Below are positions 1-11,867 of a stretch of 64,000 nt of DNA, one piece after another (the stretch's first letter is position 1; each line of letters starts with the position of its first letter). This stretch comes from Elysia crispata (Eukaryota; Mollusca; Gastropoda; Plakobranchidae), in contig JAWDGP010003957.1 in the NCBI GenBank assembly GCA_033675545.1, forward strand, positions 200,001 to 264,000, given 5' to 3'. Both the position numbers and the translations under genes were made by a program. Under the pieces are notes generated by a model. That model did no database searches. It was not told where the DNA came from and worked only from the letters and a program-made list of their open reading frames with translations.

Positions 1-130
1 ACACTGCAAACCTTGCTTTTACTCTCATGACAAAACAAATACTAGAAACCTCACTTTCACTCTCAGGAAAAGACTAAAACACTGCAAACCTTGCTTTTAC
101 TCTCAGGACAAGACTAAAATACAGCAAACT
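1..130. repeat. Tandem repeat, about 40-bp unit, three copies plus a partial one
   Basis: Successive units share the core 'CAAACCTTGCTTTTACTCTC' with substitutions (for example AAACCTCACTTTCACTCTCAGG in the second unit). The array may extend left of the window. No coding potential is seen. Confidence 0.7.
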
Positions 131-632
131 GATCTCGGAATGTCTCATAGTGTTTAATGGGCAGTCGCCTTGTGATGGTGCAGGTGGCCATATTCGAACG
201 GGTTTCTCGTCGATTCTTCATATACAAAGTGCTGATGTAGTTCAACTGACGATTTGAGGAAGACAGTTTTAGACAAATGAACGAAATGAAAAGGCAGCGG
301 AGAAGACTTTCACGCACACTTTCTTGATTTCCTCACGTTTACTAATACAGGGGAAATTGGCCAAATCTGTGTTAACCAAATCTATTTCAAGATCGTTTTA
401 AAGATTTTGTCTAGGTAAGACGCATTGGGTCTCCGTGTGCACAACGTTTTTTAATCGTATGTATTGAAGGACTTGCGATTCCCGCAAAATGTGCATAATG
501 GTTCGCAGCCTTTCGTGAATTCATAGCTGCTCATTTTTTCAGACTTACACGATAATGAACTTTAAAAAAGATCTCTAGATAGGCTTGGAGCCTACATAAT
601 TAGGCGACTGTCCTATTTTTGCCCCGCGTCAG
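131..632. other. Non-coding sequence upstream of the LRR exon
   Basis: Probably intron or 5' flank of the LRR gene. A short minus-strand open frame at 114-317 matches nothing I recognise. A polypyrimidine-AG sits near 541, but the acceptor that gives an in-phase LRR exon is the CAG at 630-632. Confidence 0.4.
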
Positions 633-785
633 GCCTATTCTTTGGTGAAGCTGAACGCGTCCGACAACCAGCTCACAGAACTGCCCGCCGACATCGGCTC
701 CATGGTGGTCATGGAGGACCTGAACATGGCCAACAACCAGATAGAGATGCTGCCCGAGGAGGTCACCGAACTCAAGTACCTCAAG
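633..785 (+). CDS. Leucine-rich repeat protein, internal exon (51 codons)
   Basis: This exon encodes two leucine-rich repeats of the intracellular Ras-group/SHOC2-like type. The residues LNASDNQLTELPADIG and LNMANNQIEMLPEEV fit the LxxLxLxxNxLxxLPxxI pattern. It lies between a CAG acceptor at 630-632 and an AAG|GTGACA donor at 785/786. Both boundaries are phase 0, and joining to the exon at 1502 continues the repeat register (LKYLK then SLDMSGNKL), which strongly supports the splice. LRR proteins of this class are cytosolic scaffolds; I cannot name the orthologue from about 110 residues. The 5' exons lie outside the window or are unrecognised. The open frame running past 785 is read-through into the (CT)n intron and is not coding. 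Confidence 0.8.
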
Positions 786-818
786 GTGACACCAAACGGT
801 CCAGATTCTCTTTACAAA

Positions 819-820
<2 letters not shown>

Positions 821-865
<45 letters not shown>

Positions 866-960
866 TCTCTCTCCGTCTTTCTCTCTCCCTCTCTCTCGCT
901 CTCTCTCTCGCTCTCTCCCTCTCTCTCACTCTCTTTCTCGCTTTCTCTCTCTCGCTCTAT
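821..960. repeat. (CT)n microsatellite with interruptions
   Basis: A CT-rich tract starts about 35 nt downstream of the LRR splice donor, on the sense strand. It creates false Ser/Leu-rich open frames on both strands. Confidence 0.9.
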
Positions 961-1210
961 CTAACTCCCCATCTCTCCCTATCCACATATCTCTTACCTA
1001 TCTTTCGATTTCTCCAATAAGCTGTTCCTTTGCAAACAATCATAATAATCTAGGCGACTCTCTGTAGAGTGGTAACTTTCTTTATGGGAATATAAACACG
1101 CATGGAGCAATCACCCTGAAATCACGACTTCCTCTACCGCCTCCTCGCCATTGAGATATCTGTAGAAGGGTTTTAAGACCACACCGTACCTACGGCAGAT
1201 TGTTGTTACT

Positions 1211-1213
1211 GAG

Positions 1214-1244
<31 letters not shown>

Positions 1245-1249
1245 AAGAG

Positions 1250-1342
<93 letters not shown>
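1211..1342. repeat. (GA)n microsatellite
   Basis: An almost uninterrupted GA tract within the intron between the two LRR exons. Nothing else is recognisable in 961-1501. Confidence 0.95.
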
Positions 1343-1501
1343 TGAAGGCGCATTACCTTAAACTATCTTTTAGACAGACGTTTAGCTAATAACAGGTTGT
1401 AGCACCATTGCCCACGGCATGACTTACATAGTTACTAACCACCCAATCAATTGACTCATCGATCTTTCATCGCCCTGTCTGTTCCCCGCCTCGATGCCCA
1501 G

Positions 1502-1689
1502 TCGCTGGACATGTCCGGCAACAAACTGACCAAGATGGAAGTGCTGGTGAACCTGAAGGCCATCGAGACGTTACGGGTGGCACGCAACAACATCACCGAC
1601 CTGCCCGATAACATCCACCGCTTGAAGCAGCTCATCATCCTCGACTTCAGCGGCAACCAGATTAGAAGCATACCAAGCACGATAAACAG
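1502..1689 (+). CDS. Leucine-rich repeat protein, exon with ambiguous 3' end
   Basis: After the CAG acceptor at 1499-1501 the frame encodes LRR repeats (LDMSGNKL, LRVARNNITDLPDNI, LIILDFSGNQIRSIPSTI), continuing the exon at 633-785 in phase. The first usable donor is AAACAG|GTACAC at 1689/1690, which would end the exon in phase 2 within the 'IPSTINR' part of a repeat. That same junction is then repeated about 45 times, so many near-identical donors follow, and the frame also stays open through the array to 2758. I infer that the first or one of the later donors is used. The downstream exon was not found in the window. Confidence 0.75.
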
Positions 1690-2752
1690 GTACACACCAA
1701 GCACGATAAACAGGTACACACCAAGCACGATAAACAGGTACACACCAAGCACGATAAACAGGTACATACCAAGCACGATAAACAGGTACATACCAAGCAC
1801 GATAAACAGGTACACACCAAGCACGATAAACAGGTACACACCAAGCACGATAAACAGGTACATACCAAGCACGATAAACAAGTACACACCAAGCACGATA
1901 AACAGGTACATACCAAGCACGATAAATAGGTACATACCAAGCACGATAAACAGGTACATACCAAGCACGATAAACAGGTACATACCAAGCACGATAAACA
2001 GGTACATACCAAGCACGATAAACAAGTACACACCAAGCACGATAAACAGGTACATACCAAGCACGATAAACAGGTACATACCAAGCACGATAAACAGGGA
2101 CATTTCAAGCACGATAAACAGATACATACCAAGCACGATAAATAAGTACATACCAAGCACGATAAACAGGTACATACCAAGCACGATAAACAAGTACACA
2201 TCAAGCACAATAAACAGGTACATACCAAGCACGATAAACAGATACCTACCAAACACGATAAACAGGTACATACCAAGCACGATAAACAAGTACACACCAA
2301 GCACGATAAACAGGTACATACCAAGCACTATAAACAGTTACATACCAAGCACGATAAATAAGTACACACCAAGCACGATAAACAGATACCTACCAAGCAC
2401 GATAAACAGGTACATACCAAGCACGATAAACAGGTACATACCAAGCACGATAAACAGGTACACACCAAGCACGATAAACAGGTACATACCAAGCACGATA
2501 AACAGGTACATACCAAGCACGATAAACAGGTACATACCAAGCACGATAAACAGGGACATTTCAAGCACGATAAACAAGTACATACCAAGCACGATAAATA
2601 AGTACCTACCAAGCACGATAAACAAGTACATACCAAGCACGATAAATAAGTACCTACCAAGCACGATAAACAGGGACATTTCAAGCACGATAAACAAGTA
2701 TACACCAAGCACAAGAAACAGGTACATAACAAGCACGAGAAATAGGTATAAG
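1671..2752. repeat. 24-bp minisatellite built on a splice-donor junction, about 45 units
   Basis: The unit is TACCAAGCACGATAAACAGG plus TACA. Each unit carries exon-like sequence (PSTINR) followed by GTAC. The period is a multiple of three, so the + frame reads an 8-residue repeat (PSTINRYI and variants), and minus-strand frames are open too. Most units keep CAG|GTAC; some read CAAGTAC and a few (near 2097, 2551, 2671) read CAGGGAC, losing the GT. There is no spacer diversity, so it is not CRISPR-like. Confidence 0.95.
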
Positions 2753-2854
2753 ATGTGACTTTCGTACTAATTGAACTAGTTGTTCACTATTTTTGTTACG
2801 ATATAGAATGCTACAATTTCTGCTGTTGCTGACATATTTTGAAGCCCCGGTGAT

Positions 2855-3530
2855 CCTCTCTGATATTGTGAAGGTGTTAATTCTTGATGATCTTCTCTGA
2901 TATTGTGAAGGTGTTTGAAGTCCTGATGATCTTCCCTGATATTATGAAGGTGTTTGAAGTCCTGATGATCTTCTCTGATATTGTGAAGGTGTTTGAAGTC
3001 CTGATGATCTTCTCTGATATTATGAAGGTGTTTGAAGTCCTGATGATCTTCCCTGATATTATGAAGGTGTTTGAAGTCCTGATGATCTTCTCTGATATTG
3101 TGAAGGTGTTTGAAGTCCTGATGATCTCTGATATTGTGAAGGTGTTTGAAGTCCTGATGATCTTCTCTGATATTGTGGAGGTGTTTGAAGTCCTGATGAT
3201 CTCTGATATTGTGAAGGTGTTTGAAGTCCTGATGATCTCTGATATTGTGAAGGTGTTTGAAGTCCTGATGATCTTCTCTGATATTGTGAAGGTGTTTGAA
3301 GTCTTGATGATCTTCTCTGATATTGTGAAAGTGTTTGAAGTCCTGATGATCTTCTCCGATATTGTGAAGGTGTTTGAAGTCATGATGATCTCTGATATTG
3401 TTAAAAGGTTAAACCTCAATGGTCGTCTTTAGTATTACAGAAGAGTTTGAAGTCTTGATGATCTTGTCTGATATTGCGGAGATCTTTGAATTAGTTTTGG
3501 TGATCTTGTCTTATATTGTGGAAATACTGG
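2855..3530. repeat. 39/36-bp minisatellite, about 15 units with degenerate flanks
   Basis: The main unit is GATGATCTTCTCTGATATTG plus TGAAGGTGTTTGAAGTCCT (39 bp). Some units lack three bases (36 bp). All lengths are multiples of three, so long frames are open on both strands (VLMIFSDIVKVFE on +). Degenerate copies run to about 3530. I regard it as intronic or intergenic; no domain is recognisable. Confidence 0.9.
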
Positions 3531-3658
3531 ATTGCTATGAATGTATAGATGACTCATTGCTGGTTGTTTTTTCTTTGTCTTCGCTGTTACGATTGAAGCG
3601 TTGGTAGTACTGTTTTTGGATTATGTCGATGTAAATTCAAAATATGTGAAGATATTAG

Positions 3659-3721
<63 letters not shown>
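3659..3721. repeat. (TA)n microsatellite
   Basis: About 30 uninterrupted TA dinucleotides. Confidence 0.95.
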
Positions 3722-3723
<2 letters not shown>

Positions 3724-5110
3724 ATAGATAGTGAGATGATCCCCATAAAAAGTATTGCAACGTCAGTGGTGATAATGAACTTCAAATTTGTCATTGATTT
3801 ATTTATTGGAAAAAATATGTCAAAATACAAAATACGAATGGAAGAGCCATATAAGAAAATCTAACTGTATACGCTTGTGTGGCATTACTTTTTTTGAAAG
3901 ATGTTTCTAATTTTTTGTTGTTTGTTGCTTTCTGCCTTGTCTATTAATTTGATTGTGTGTCTTCACCGGAGATAATATCTTTGAAAGGCATTTTTGGCTG
4001 CCGATAATAGAATTGGAGCCATTGAGGACTCTCTTGGCAAACACCAACTGTTGAAGACGCTGCAGATCTATGCCAGCAATACTATGTAAATTTGATTTCC
4101 GCTGTATATATATAAGGGGCTTAAATATGTTTTATTTATGATAGATTTAATATGGTTATGTATGAAGCTAGAAAAGCTTACTGCGGCATTTATTAATATT
4201 ATTTGAGTTCAAACGAGGAAGTTGGGGATGAGTTAAGGTCATCCCCTATTTAGCTTTTTCGCTTCTGGCATTGTAGCAACAACTTGATGTCAGTGAAATA
4301 TCTAGCAGGTGTTATTTATAATAACAGATGAAGGAGCAAGTAAACAATCCCATCGAGCTGGCGCTTAGGTGAAATATCTTACGAGCTTTACCAGTGACTG
4401 GTGAAAAAGCGATAAAAGAATCCATCTCAACATATGACAAGAAATGTCTTACGCCAAAGTGGTATTAAAAATTGATGATAAAACTTTCGTGTAATCTTGT
4501 CAATTTGCAGCGAACGAAATGTTATTTTTACGAGAATTATTTGCAATTACGGAATAAAAGTGTTGATAGTCATTAACTTTAATGAGATATCATTATGATT
4601 GTTACATTTATGTAGCTAGTTTTTAGATCTCCATCGAAAAAAAAATAATGCTAAGAGGAGGTGACGTAGTTGCTATAAATAAAAATGTTTCAGGTGCCAT
4701 TTAGCCGCTCCCGTATGGCCGTGCATAGTAGACTTCCGTTTGGCTTTAAAAAGTTTGACTATGGCGTTTGTGGGCCGATAAATGGTATTCAAATGAGGAA
4801 ACAATAAAATTTCAAAAAAAAAAAAACAACTACAGAGACTTCACACTTCCTTTTATAGATGTGCATCTTACCACTATAGGTTAGGTATCCTACAAAATTT
4901 GAAATCATTTGGTTCAGTGATTCAGAAGCCTCTTGCTTCAGAAATTTGATAAAGTCCACAATATATATATAGTATAGATGAAGGTCACAAACTAGTTAGA
5001 ACCTGTTCGCAAGATTTCTAATTTATTTATATTTAACAACCCAGAATGGAAAAAAAGGATTAAATATTAACCAATTAATTAGCTTTAAAAAGAATGTAAA
5101 TTCAGTATTT
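3722..5110. other. AT-rich stretch without a recognised gene
   Basis: I read both strands and found no conserved protein motif, RNA gene or clear repeat. A poly-A run near 4815-4828 may mark the tail of an old retro-insertion, but no body could be identified. Confidence 0.4.
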
Positions 5111-5120
5111 ATGGCGATCT

Positions 5121-5200
5121 AAATCATAGATCTAGATCTAGGTCTAGATTCGGGCCATATCGGCCCTCTGAATCTTGAATCTAGATTTAGATCTAAATTT
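5121..5200. repeat. Cluster of TCTAGATC-type palindromes
   Basis: Repeated overlapping AGATCTAGATCTA-like words, also in the form CTAGATTTAGATCTAAAT. The same word family clusters at many other places in the window (see findings). Confidence 0.7.
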
Positions 5201-5789
5201 TAAATACGCATTCTACTTTCTTCTGGATTCCTTTAAGATATCTAGATCTTGCGGTATAAAAATTTATGACATACTGCGGAAATTTTGTAATTATTGCTTG
5301 TTTGTTTTTTAACCAAAGTATTGGCAATGCTTTTGTTAGGCCTACTGTTTTAATCGCTTGACTCCATGATTTACTGATATGAAGTGAAAGGGCGGACTGA
5401 TTCTCTCTTGATTCAGAGACAATAATTAGCACCTAAAGATTGATTAATTTTTTTTTTTTTTGCATTTTGTATTTTCTCCACACTGAGCACCTAGAACTTT
5501 CAATTCTTACTGGGCTTGTGAAACAAAACAGATTGTGATCCTCAGACAGCATTGTAGAGTGGGTGAGACGAGGGTCGGTAAGAAGAAGGGAGATTGTGAC
5601 CAGCCATTCAGCTAAGCTTGAGTGCATAGCAGTGTTTGTTACAAACTTGTACATTGATTTTTTTTGTTTGTTTTTTTTTTTTGGAAACTCCTTGTATTAA
5701 GATATTAAGTTGATAATTATGAAAATGCCTCCACATTATCTACACAGAAGTTAGAAAAAAAAATCTAGACTGTCATTTTTTCCTTCTAC

Positions 5790-5800
5790 TCCTCCTCCTG

Positions 5801-5865
<65 letters not shown>

Positions 5866-5893
5866 ACTACTACTACTACTACTACTACTACTG

Positions 5894-5970
<77 letters not shown>

Positions 5971-5974
5971 ACTA

Positions 5975-6041
<67 letters not shown>

Positions 6042-6113
6042 AACAACTACTACTAGTAAAAACTACTGCTGCTGCTACTGCTACTACTATTATTATTGTT
6101 GTTGTTGTTGTTG
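5790..6113. repeat. (CTA)n/(CTG)n compound trinucleotide microsatellite
   Basis: Runs of CTA alternate with short runs of CTG, then ATT/GTT. On the minus strand it reads as poly-Ser; this is not a gene. Confidence 0.95.
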
Positions 6114-6542
6114 TTTTTATCACAGAATCAGATAATTTCATCGTATACAGTGTATGTATTTAGTGATCATGTATAAAATTTACTCAGGTACACGATTTTG
6201 TGATAAAGAAGCGCAATCTAATCTGTTTTGTGTTGTTTGTTCTTTTTATTTGTAAAGAAATCGTCTTTTGCAAAAAAAAAAAAAAAAAAAGACAAAAGAG
6301 AGATGAATTTCAACGCGGGCCCTGGATAATATCCTACACTTTAGAACCCGTGTCGGTAAGTGGAAATGCATGGTGACCTACTCAGAGGGTAAAACGTGCT
6401 ACTCTAGTGAATTTATTGGAGTTATGTCCCTTTTTCCTAGGAACACCCACCCACACACACACACACAGGTACCCCAGCCCCAGATGATATCCTGAAAAAG
6501 GTCAGCGAGAGTTACCCGCCTTCATTTTCTGACACTCTAACC

Positions 6543-6935
6543 AAAGATTAAACCAGGGATACAGTCTTTACATCTAATGAAGATTCATCTGCTACAAACA
6601 AATCTGGGGAAAAGCCTTTCATGGTAAATAGAGCAGCTACCCTAGCATCCCTTCTAGTGGGCATGGGGCCATATAAATTTAATTCGTTTTGTCAACATCT
6701 TGATATGTCAGGCCTCGCTCAAAAAAGTTTCAACAAGCATGCTTCTCACTTCTACAACAAAAATGAGGCTTTAGTAGATCATTTTAGCCACAGAGGAAGA
6801 AGCAGCAACCTACTCACCTGGAATGCACTGAAAAAACCTGGAGTATTATTTTCACAGTTCAGATGTCATCAAGAAGGAGATAAGTGTTTTTTTGTTGTTC
6901 TTTCCTTTTCTCATTTCTGGTTCAATTTGTCTGGA
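6543..6935 (+). pseudogene. Mutator-like transposase fragment
   Basis: The frame from 6621 encodes residues such as AATLASLLVGMG, SFCQHLDMSG and KSFNKHASHFY. These resemble the region of animal Mutator-type transposase-domain proteins where a helix of the form 'A..L..G.GY..L..FC..LDIP.M....F.K' occurs. Upstream of the ATG the same frame continues after a TAA near 6552, so the fragment has lost its true N-terminus, and it stops at 6936 in low-complexity sequence. The DDE core is not visible. The family call rests on one motif region and is tentative. Confidence 0.4.
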
Positions 6936-7079
6936 TAATGTTTTTTCTCTTATTTATATGATTAAACTACAATTGGCATTTGTTTGCAAGTGCATGAGTA
7001 ACATTTTTGTAAAGCAAAAACTAGCATAAGTAAGAAAATAATGTTGAATTTCGGTTACCTAATTTTCAGACGCGTTTTT

Positions 7080-7600
7080 CTCAAAACTACATTTTTTGGT
7101 GGTTTTTTCGAAACTCCTCCTCTATTTTCTATCCGATTGGCTTGAAACTTTCACACAATCTTTCTTTCATCATCTGCTACAATTGCTATTGATTAGAATT
7201 CCCAAAATTTAGTAAGAATAAGAGTTATTTCCCTTTTTTGATATTTTGGCAAGGGGAGTAACTGGAACAAAAGAAAAACGGCTATAATTTTTTTTCTAAG
7301 ATATTTATAAAAAAAATCTAATCAATACGAATTGTAGGGAAGATATGTATCTCACTTTTCGCCAAGTTAGAAAATAATTGACCCAAAGGCAAAAAAGTTT
7401 TAGCGATTTGAAAATTAGCAATATTATTCAAGATGGCCGCCGTTGCCATGACAACCATGTGATATTTAAAAAGAAAAAAATCTTACTATCACTAATTTGA
7501 ACATATGCAATCTAAAAATGACACTTTTAAAAAGGTCTGTTAGAAAATGTGGAAAATTGGTCCCAATTGGCGCTCCCCCAACGCAGATGCACTGACAGGC
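7080..7600. other. AT-rich non-coding sequence
   Basis: No frame or motif recognised. It may be the remaining body of the element whose fragment lies at 6.5-6.9 kb; I see no terminal repeat to prove that. Confidence 0.3.
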
Positions 7601-7609
7601 ACTTAATGA

Positions 7610-8420
7610 TGTCTCGGGTATTTTAATAATTGTCCGGTTCCGCCATAACTGTTTTAGTCAAAGAATTTTGAAACTTTATTTATCCTATGTTGTAAACAAT
7701 AGTGTTCTGGTGGAATATTGTTTAGAAAAGTTTCTTAAAAATTGATAACTATTTCTTTTCATAATAAGTGAACATTTTTTAAACTTAGTAGATTTTTTTA
7801 AGAACGTTACTGTCAATAAAGTAAAAATAAATAAGAAATGACATCATTGTGGGTGTGGGTGAGTGTGAGTGTGTTGATGCTTGCTGGTTTCATTTGGTTC
7901 AGATTTTTCTTGTTACGGAAATTTTTCGAGTTGTCGAACAGATTTTTCTTTGCCTATATCTTACAGTAAAATTTTTATACTTTTTTTTATGCCCTATATC
8001 ATATAGGAAAAAAAAAGGTTTGGAGTGAAATTGTGTAAACGCAACTGAATTGGTGAAATATTACGTGCTTTAAAAAAAGTTAGGGTTTGTGTGCACTTCA
8101 GTTAACTATACTCTACTTCTAATGTCTTTAAAATTTAAATATACTCAAAATTAGGTAAATGTCATAGGCTATATGTAGATATACGATATCGCGCTGCTAA
8201 CTAATGCATCGGATAGGCTAGGCACTGATTGGACTGGCTTCGCTAAATAATTATTGCTTCACAATATTCAGAATATACTTTGTAAATCTCTAGCAATTTC
8301 AAGTAAATGGATCAATAGTCTCTGCTTCGGGCGTTTTAATCAGAAGCACTAGATATACATCTAGATATCTAACTAGGTCTAGACACTAGATCTAGGCCTA
8401 GATCTGTATGGAAAGAATTA
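7610..8420 (+). repeat. Interspersed repeat, copy A (second copy at 27825-29880)
   Basis: Segments match 27825-27915 (shared words GGGTATTTT, GCCGCCAT, TTCATCCTATGTTGTA, some with one mismatch) and 29240-29870 (for example TTTCAAGTAAATGGAT and AGTCTCTGCTTCGGGC) in the same orientation. This copy is about 1.3 kb shorter than copy B. It ends in TCTAGATC-type words. It has no coding frame. Confidence 0.75.
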
Positions 8421-9105
8421 ACATCAGGTGTATCTTTTTTTTTATTTTGAAGTACTGTATTTAAATTTACAGAGAAAATTCATGGATGTCTCATATCATT
8501 TAAGTGATCTTTTTTAATTATGATAATGAAAGGCGACAGTTTGAGTAATCTCGTAAGTTTACAGGGGAAAGGCGTCGATTTCAGGCCGTGGTTTAGATAA
8601 AACTGTCATAGAACCTCGATTTTTGTGTATTGAGAAACCTGAAAAAATGTCAACTTAAATCACCGTAGAAAATTATCGACACAAGTTGTAAATTTTTATA
8701 TATGGGCCAGGAAAAATGCTGGTAAGGTGCCCCTTTTATGCTTGTTGTCATGGATAAGGAAGTTTGTTGTGACCAAAACTAATATGTCCGACGACCTTGG
8801 AGACTGCGAAACGAAAGGACACAAAAATTGAAGTTTTTGCGCAATTGCTCAGTCAGTACATCTGCGTGTCTCATTAACCCGTGGTTTTGATCTTTACTAA
8901 GTACGGATGAAAGATAGACAAAATCATGGGGCAACAAAGCAACAACTGCTCTTGTCGCAAAATGGATAAGTTTGTAAAACTAATGCAACACCTTAATATA
9001 TATTTGCCCTCGTCGATGTATTGATCCAATTAGTATGATCAAAATGCTTAGAAGATACCTTGTAACTTCGGTTCAATGTATCGCAGATATCTCATTTTTG
9101 ACGCA
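8421..9105. other. No recognised feature
   Basis: AT-rich, with no conserved frame, repeat pair or RNA signature seen. Confidence 0.3.
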
Positions 9106-9109
9106 ATAT

Positions 9110-9350
9110 TATTGACTGACTTTAACATGAGTTTTACACTCCTTTTCAAAACATTGGGAGTTGGGACCTACTTCCGTCTCCGATAGGACAAGGCGACTAA
9201 ACATGAAGCGGGGCCAGAGAAACCTGTGAAAAAAATCTTGGGTGACCCTGGGCTCGATCCCTCGACCTTCGTCTCCTGAGGCTAATGTCTTAACCAATAC
9301 ACTAAAAATATCCCCACTCACTTTCTGGGGCAGTCCGGGGTACAAAAAAA
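9110..9350 (-). mobile_element. tRNA-derived SINE
   Basis: Read on the minus strand, the head (about 9325 down to 9235) looks like a tRNA gene. It has an A-box-like TAGTGTATTGG and, about 40 nt later, a B-box-like GGATCGAGCCC (consensus GGTTCGANTCC). The body follows (CTGGCCCCGCTTCATGT, TCGGAGACGGAAGTAGGTCCC), a layout typical of SINEs in marine invertebrates. It is not a functional tRNA because the acceptor stem and anticodon arm do not close properly. The 78-residue open frame over it is incidental. Confidence 0.65.
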
Positions 9351-10685
9351 TTAATGCCCGACCCTACAGTCTAAATCCATATTATTTGGAGGTTTTTTGT
9401 TTTTTTTAGCGATTACATTGTAGACTGGGTATGGCAGATAAAAATTTTGACTATGAAATGGTCTTGAACATTTGTTTTATTTTGTTGCAATAGACCTGTT
9501 GATGAAGGATCCATTGTTAGGAAAGGATAGAGGCTTCCCAAGACACCGAGGTGAACAAACTTATGTTTGAGTCATGATGATCTATTTCTTTTAACTTTTG
9601 GGCATATTTAGGACAGAACATAACGCATTTATAATTCAGCCTACAGGCCTACAGAATAAAAATATCTAACTATGCTAATTCTACCAAGTAGTAAAATAGT
9701 ATAGCTCACTCTTACACTTACTGCAAATGTTTGTTGATTATGGCCTGTTCCTTGGAAATCTCGGAAAGGATCTTGGGGCTACTCGCTAACCCCGCGACTG
9801 GAGACACGGGTATATTTAGGCCGGGTACTAATAGCTACATAAGTAACACACAATGACGCATTGAGGCTAGTGTTTCACCTGTGTGGCCCTTTTACAAACA
9901 TTATTTCAAGTGTAGCCTATTATGAAACACATGTGAGGCTGGATTAAATAGTGTTAATTATAATTATTCATTTGAGAAACTCATTTCTTGCCTCTGGTGA
10001 CAGGTTTTTATGCTTTATTTGAATGAAAACCAAATTACGTTATGCTAATGTTAAAAATATAATATAGGTACTCACTATATTTCTCCCTTCTTTCAGATTA
10101 GTCTATAGGAACAATTATGTGTTTAGAAAGAAATACATACAAGATATAACAAGAATCCAACGATTAATTTTGTAATTCTAACGAAGTAAGAATTTAGATC
10201 TAAACGAAAAAAAAAAATACGAGGATGTCTCATTGTTTTTTAAATGGAAAAGGTATAAAAAAAGATAAAAATGAATAAGACTGCTACAAATGAAAAGAAA
10301 AAAAAGAGGGCACTTGCATTGGTTAATTTATTATTGTTTTTTTTTTTTTTTAGCAAATTTCACAGGGCATGAAGTTTTTATTTTCTTTTAATTTTTAATT
10401 ATGTTTTTTTAACCATGGCTTCAATAATTTTTGTTTCATCAGTTGTTTTGTTTTTATGGTCCCGAAATCAAATGCACTTCATGAATTAGGTTCGTAAAAT
10501 TATTTTGTAAGCTTTTGGGTATGACTATTAAGTTGTTTCAGAGTGAAATACGTGTATTTCCATTTTTGTGCGTGAGAAGCTAGCTTTTTTTTTCAATTGA
10601 GGGAAAGGCATAACTGCATCTTAGTTGTGTCTGTTGAATGGTACAATTTGTCTTGTTGAAGACAACTAATGGCAAATTGAAGTGT
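9351..10685. other. No recognised feature
   Basis: AT-rich intergenic DNA with poly-A/T runs. No frame or repeat pair could be supported. Confidence 0.3.
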
Positions 10686-10689
10686 CGGG

Positions 10690-11055
10690 TTTAAATAATT
10701 ATGTCTCTGATAAAATTTAAATCAATCAATTGTTGAGTATGTTTCTCTGAGAGTTTATGCTGCCTGTTGCTGCTGCAACTGAATGTCTTGATAGATAGGT
10801 AGATAGATCGATAGTCTGGAGAGTTGGCTTGGCATAGTCTGCACATGACAGTGAGTGAAGGAGTATGGTTGCATCTTAAATTGTAGCCATCGCTCAATTC
10901 TTGTTCACAGGCTGTTCCTGGGTCTTGAAAGATTGTCCATATTGGCTAATAGTAAAATATGTTCCAAAAAGATAAGGTGTGAAATGCTCTGCAGCCAACA
11001 TGATAGCTAATGCCTCTCGTCGCTTGAGGAGGCGATAACTTTGATTTTGTTGTCT
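10690..11055 (-). pseudogene. Decayed gypsy-type RNase H fragment
   Basis: Minus-strand frames give REALAIMLAAEHFTPYLFGT, resembling the gypsy RNase H segment 'REALAVVWALQHFRPYLYG', followed after decayed sequence by TRIERWLQFKMQPYSF, resembling 'ARIERWLLRLQPYDF', and a degraded 'LSR' end. The pieces lie in different frames with stops, so this is a fossil fragment of an LTR retrotransposon polymerase. No LTRs are visible nearby. It is not a copy of the element at 50-56 kb. Confidence 0.5.
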
Positions 11056-11867
11056 GATATTTTTGAATGATTAAGCGACCTAATTCTACTGGCCGTGCAT
11101 TAAAAACAAGTTGCGTTGGAAGAGCAGGATTTTCTGAGAGACTGCATTTAGCACGGATATTGTTTTCTTTGTATGCAGCTGTGTGAGGTATAACGATAAA
11201 GGAGAGATGCTTAAAAAGTTATAAGATACTAGTAGTCGTATTGGAAATTCCTCATTTAATTATTCACCTAGCTTTAAGCATTTTTGCAAGAGTGATTCAC
11301 CTATGAAGCCATTTCCCCACTTTCCAAAAAAGGATTATACTGGAACCCCAAAAAATATGTAAAGGCAATAACATATTTTGAAAAAAAAAAAAAAAAAGAT
11401 TAAACTTTTAGGAATGAGGCCTAATTTTCTAAAACATTATTTTTTCCCAGGTTTTGCACTGAATTATGTATTAAATTCAACCATAAGAAACAGTGTTCAG
11501 TCTTGCGCACAAAAGCATATAAGTCCTGATTTTTTTTAATAAAAAAGATTTTATATCATTTTAATTATTTCTTATAAATTAAATGTGCAAAAAACTAAAT
11601 TTCGGGTAGATGATCTTTTTACAAAATTGAGAAAAATTAGCTTACAGTAATACCGGTAATTTCTTTTTAAAAATGGTCTATAACAATAATGATGATATGA
11701 AAAAAAAATCTCAGTATTTAGCAGTCGCTCATTTATGATAGACATGTAATCTTAGAAAGTAAGATAAGGTCTTGCAATGTGCTTAATTATTAAAACTTAG
11801 TTAAGTTTAGCCGCTGTAAGAGCGGTTGCTTACCAAAGAGGCTTGCGCGGTATACTGCTGGTAAGTG

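Noticed and set aside
1456-2758. Long minus-strand open frames (290 and 220 codons) and the full + frame over the 24-bp array
   Set aside because: They are by-products of a period-three repeat without stops; only the LRR part to about 1689 has real protein signal.
1671-3530. CRISPR-like repeated array
   Set aside because: Units are directly adjacent with no unique spacers, and the genome is eukaryotic.
5773-6141. Poly-serine protein on the minus strand
   Set aside because: Translation of a CTA/CTG microsatellite.
9235-9325. Functional tRNA gene
   Set aside because: Only the two promoter boxes are kept; the arms do not fold as a tRNA and a SINE body follows.
10786-10815. GATA-like short tandem repeat as a regulatory site
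   Set aside because: Only a few imperfect units (TAGATAGGTAGATAGATCGAT) inside a decayed gypsy fragment.
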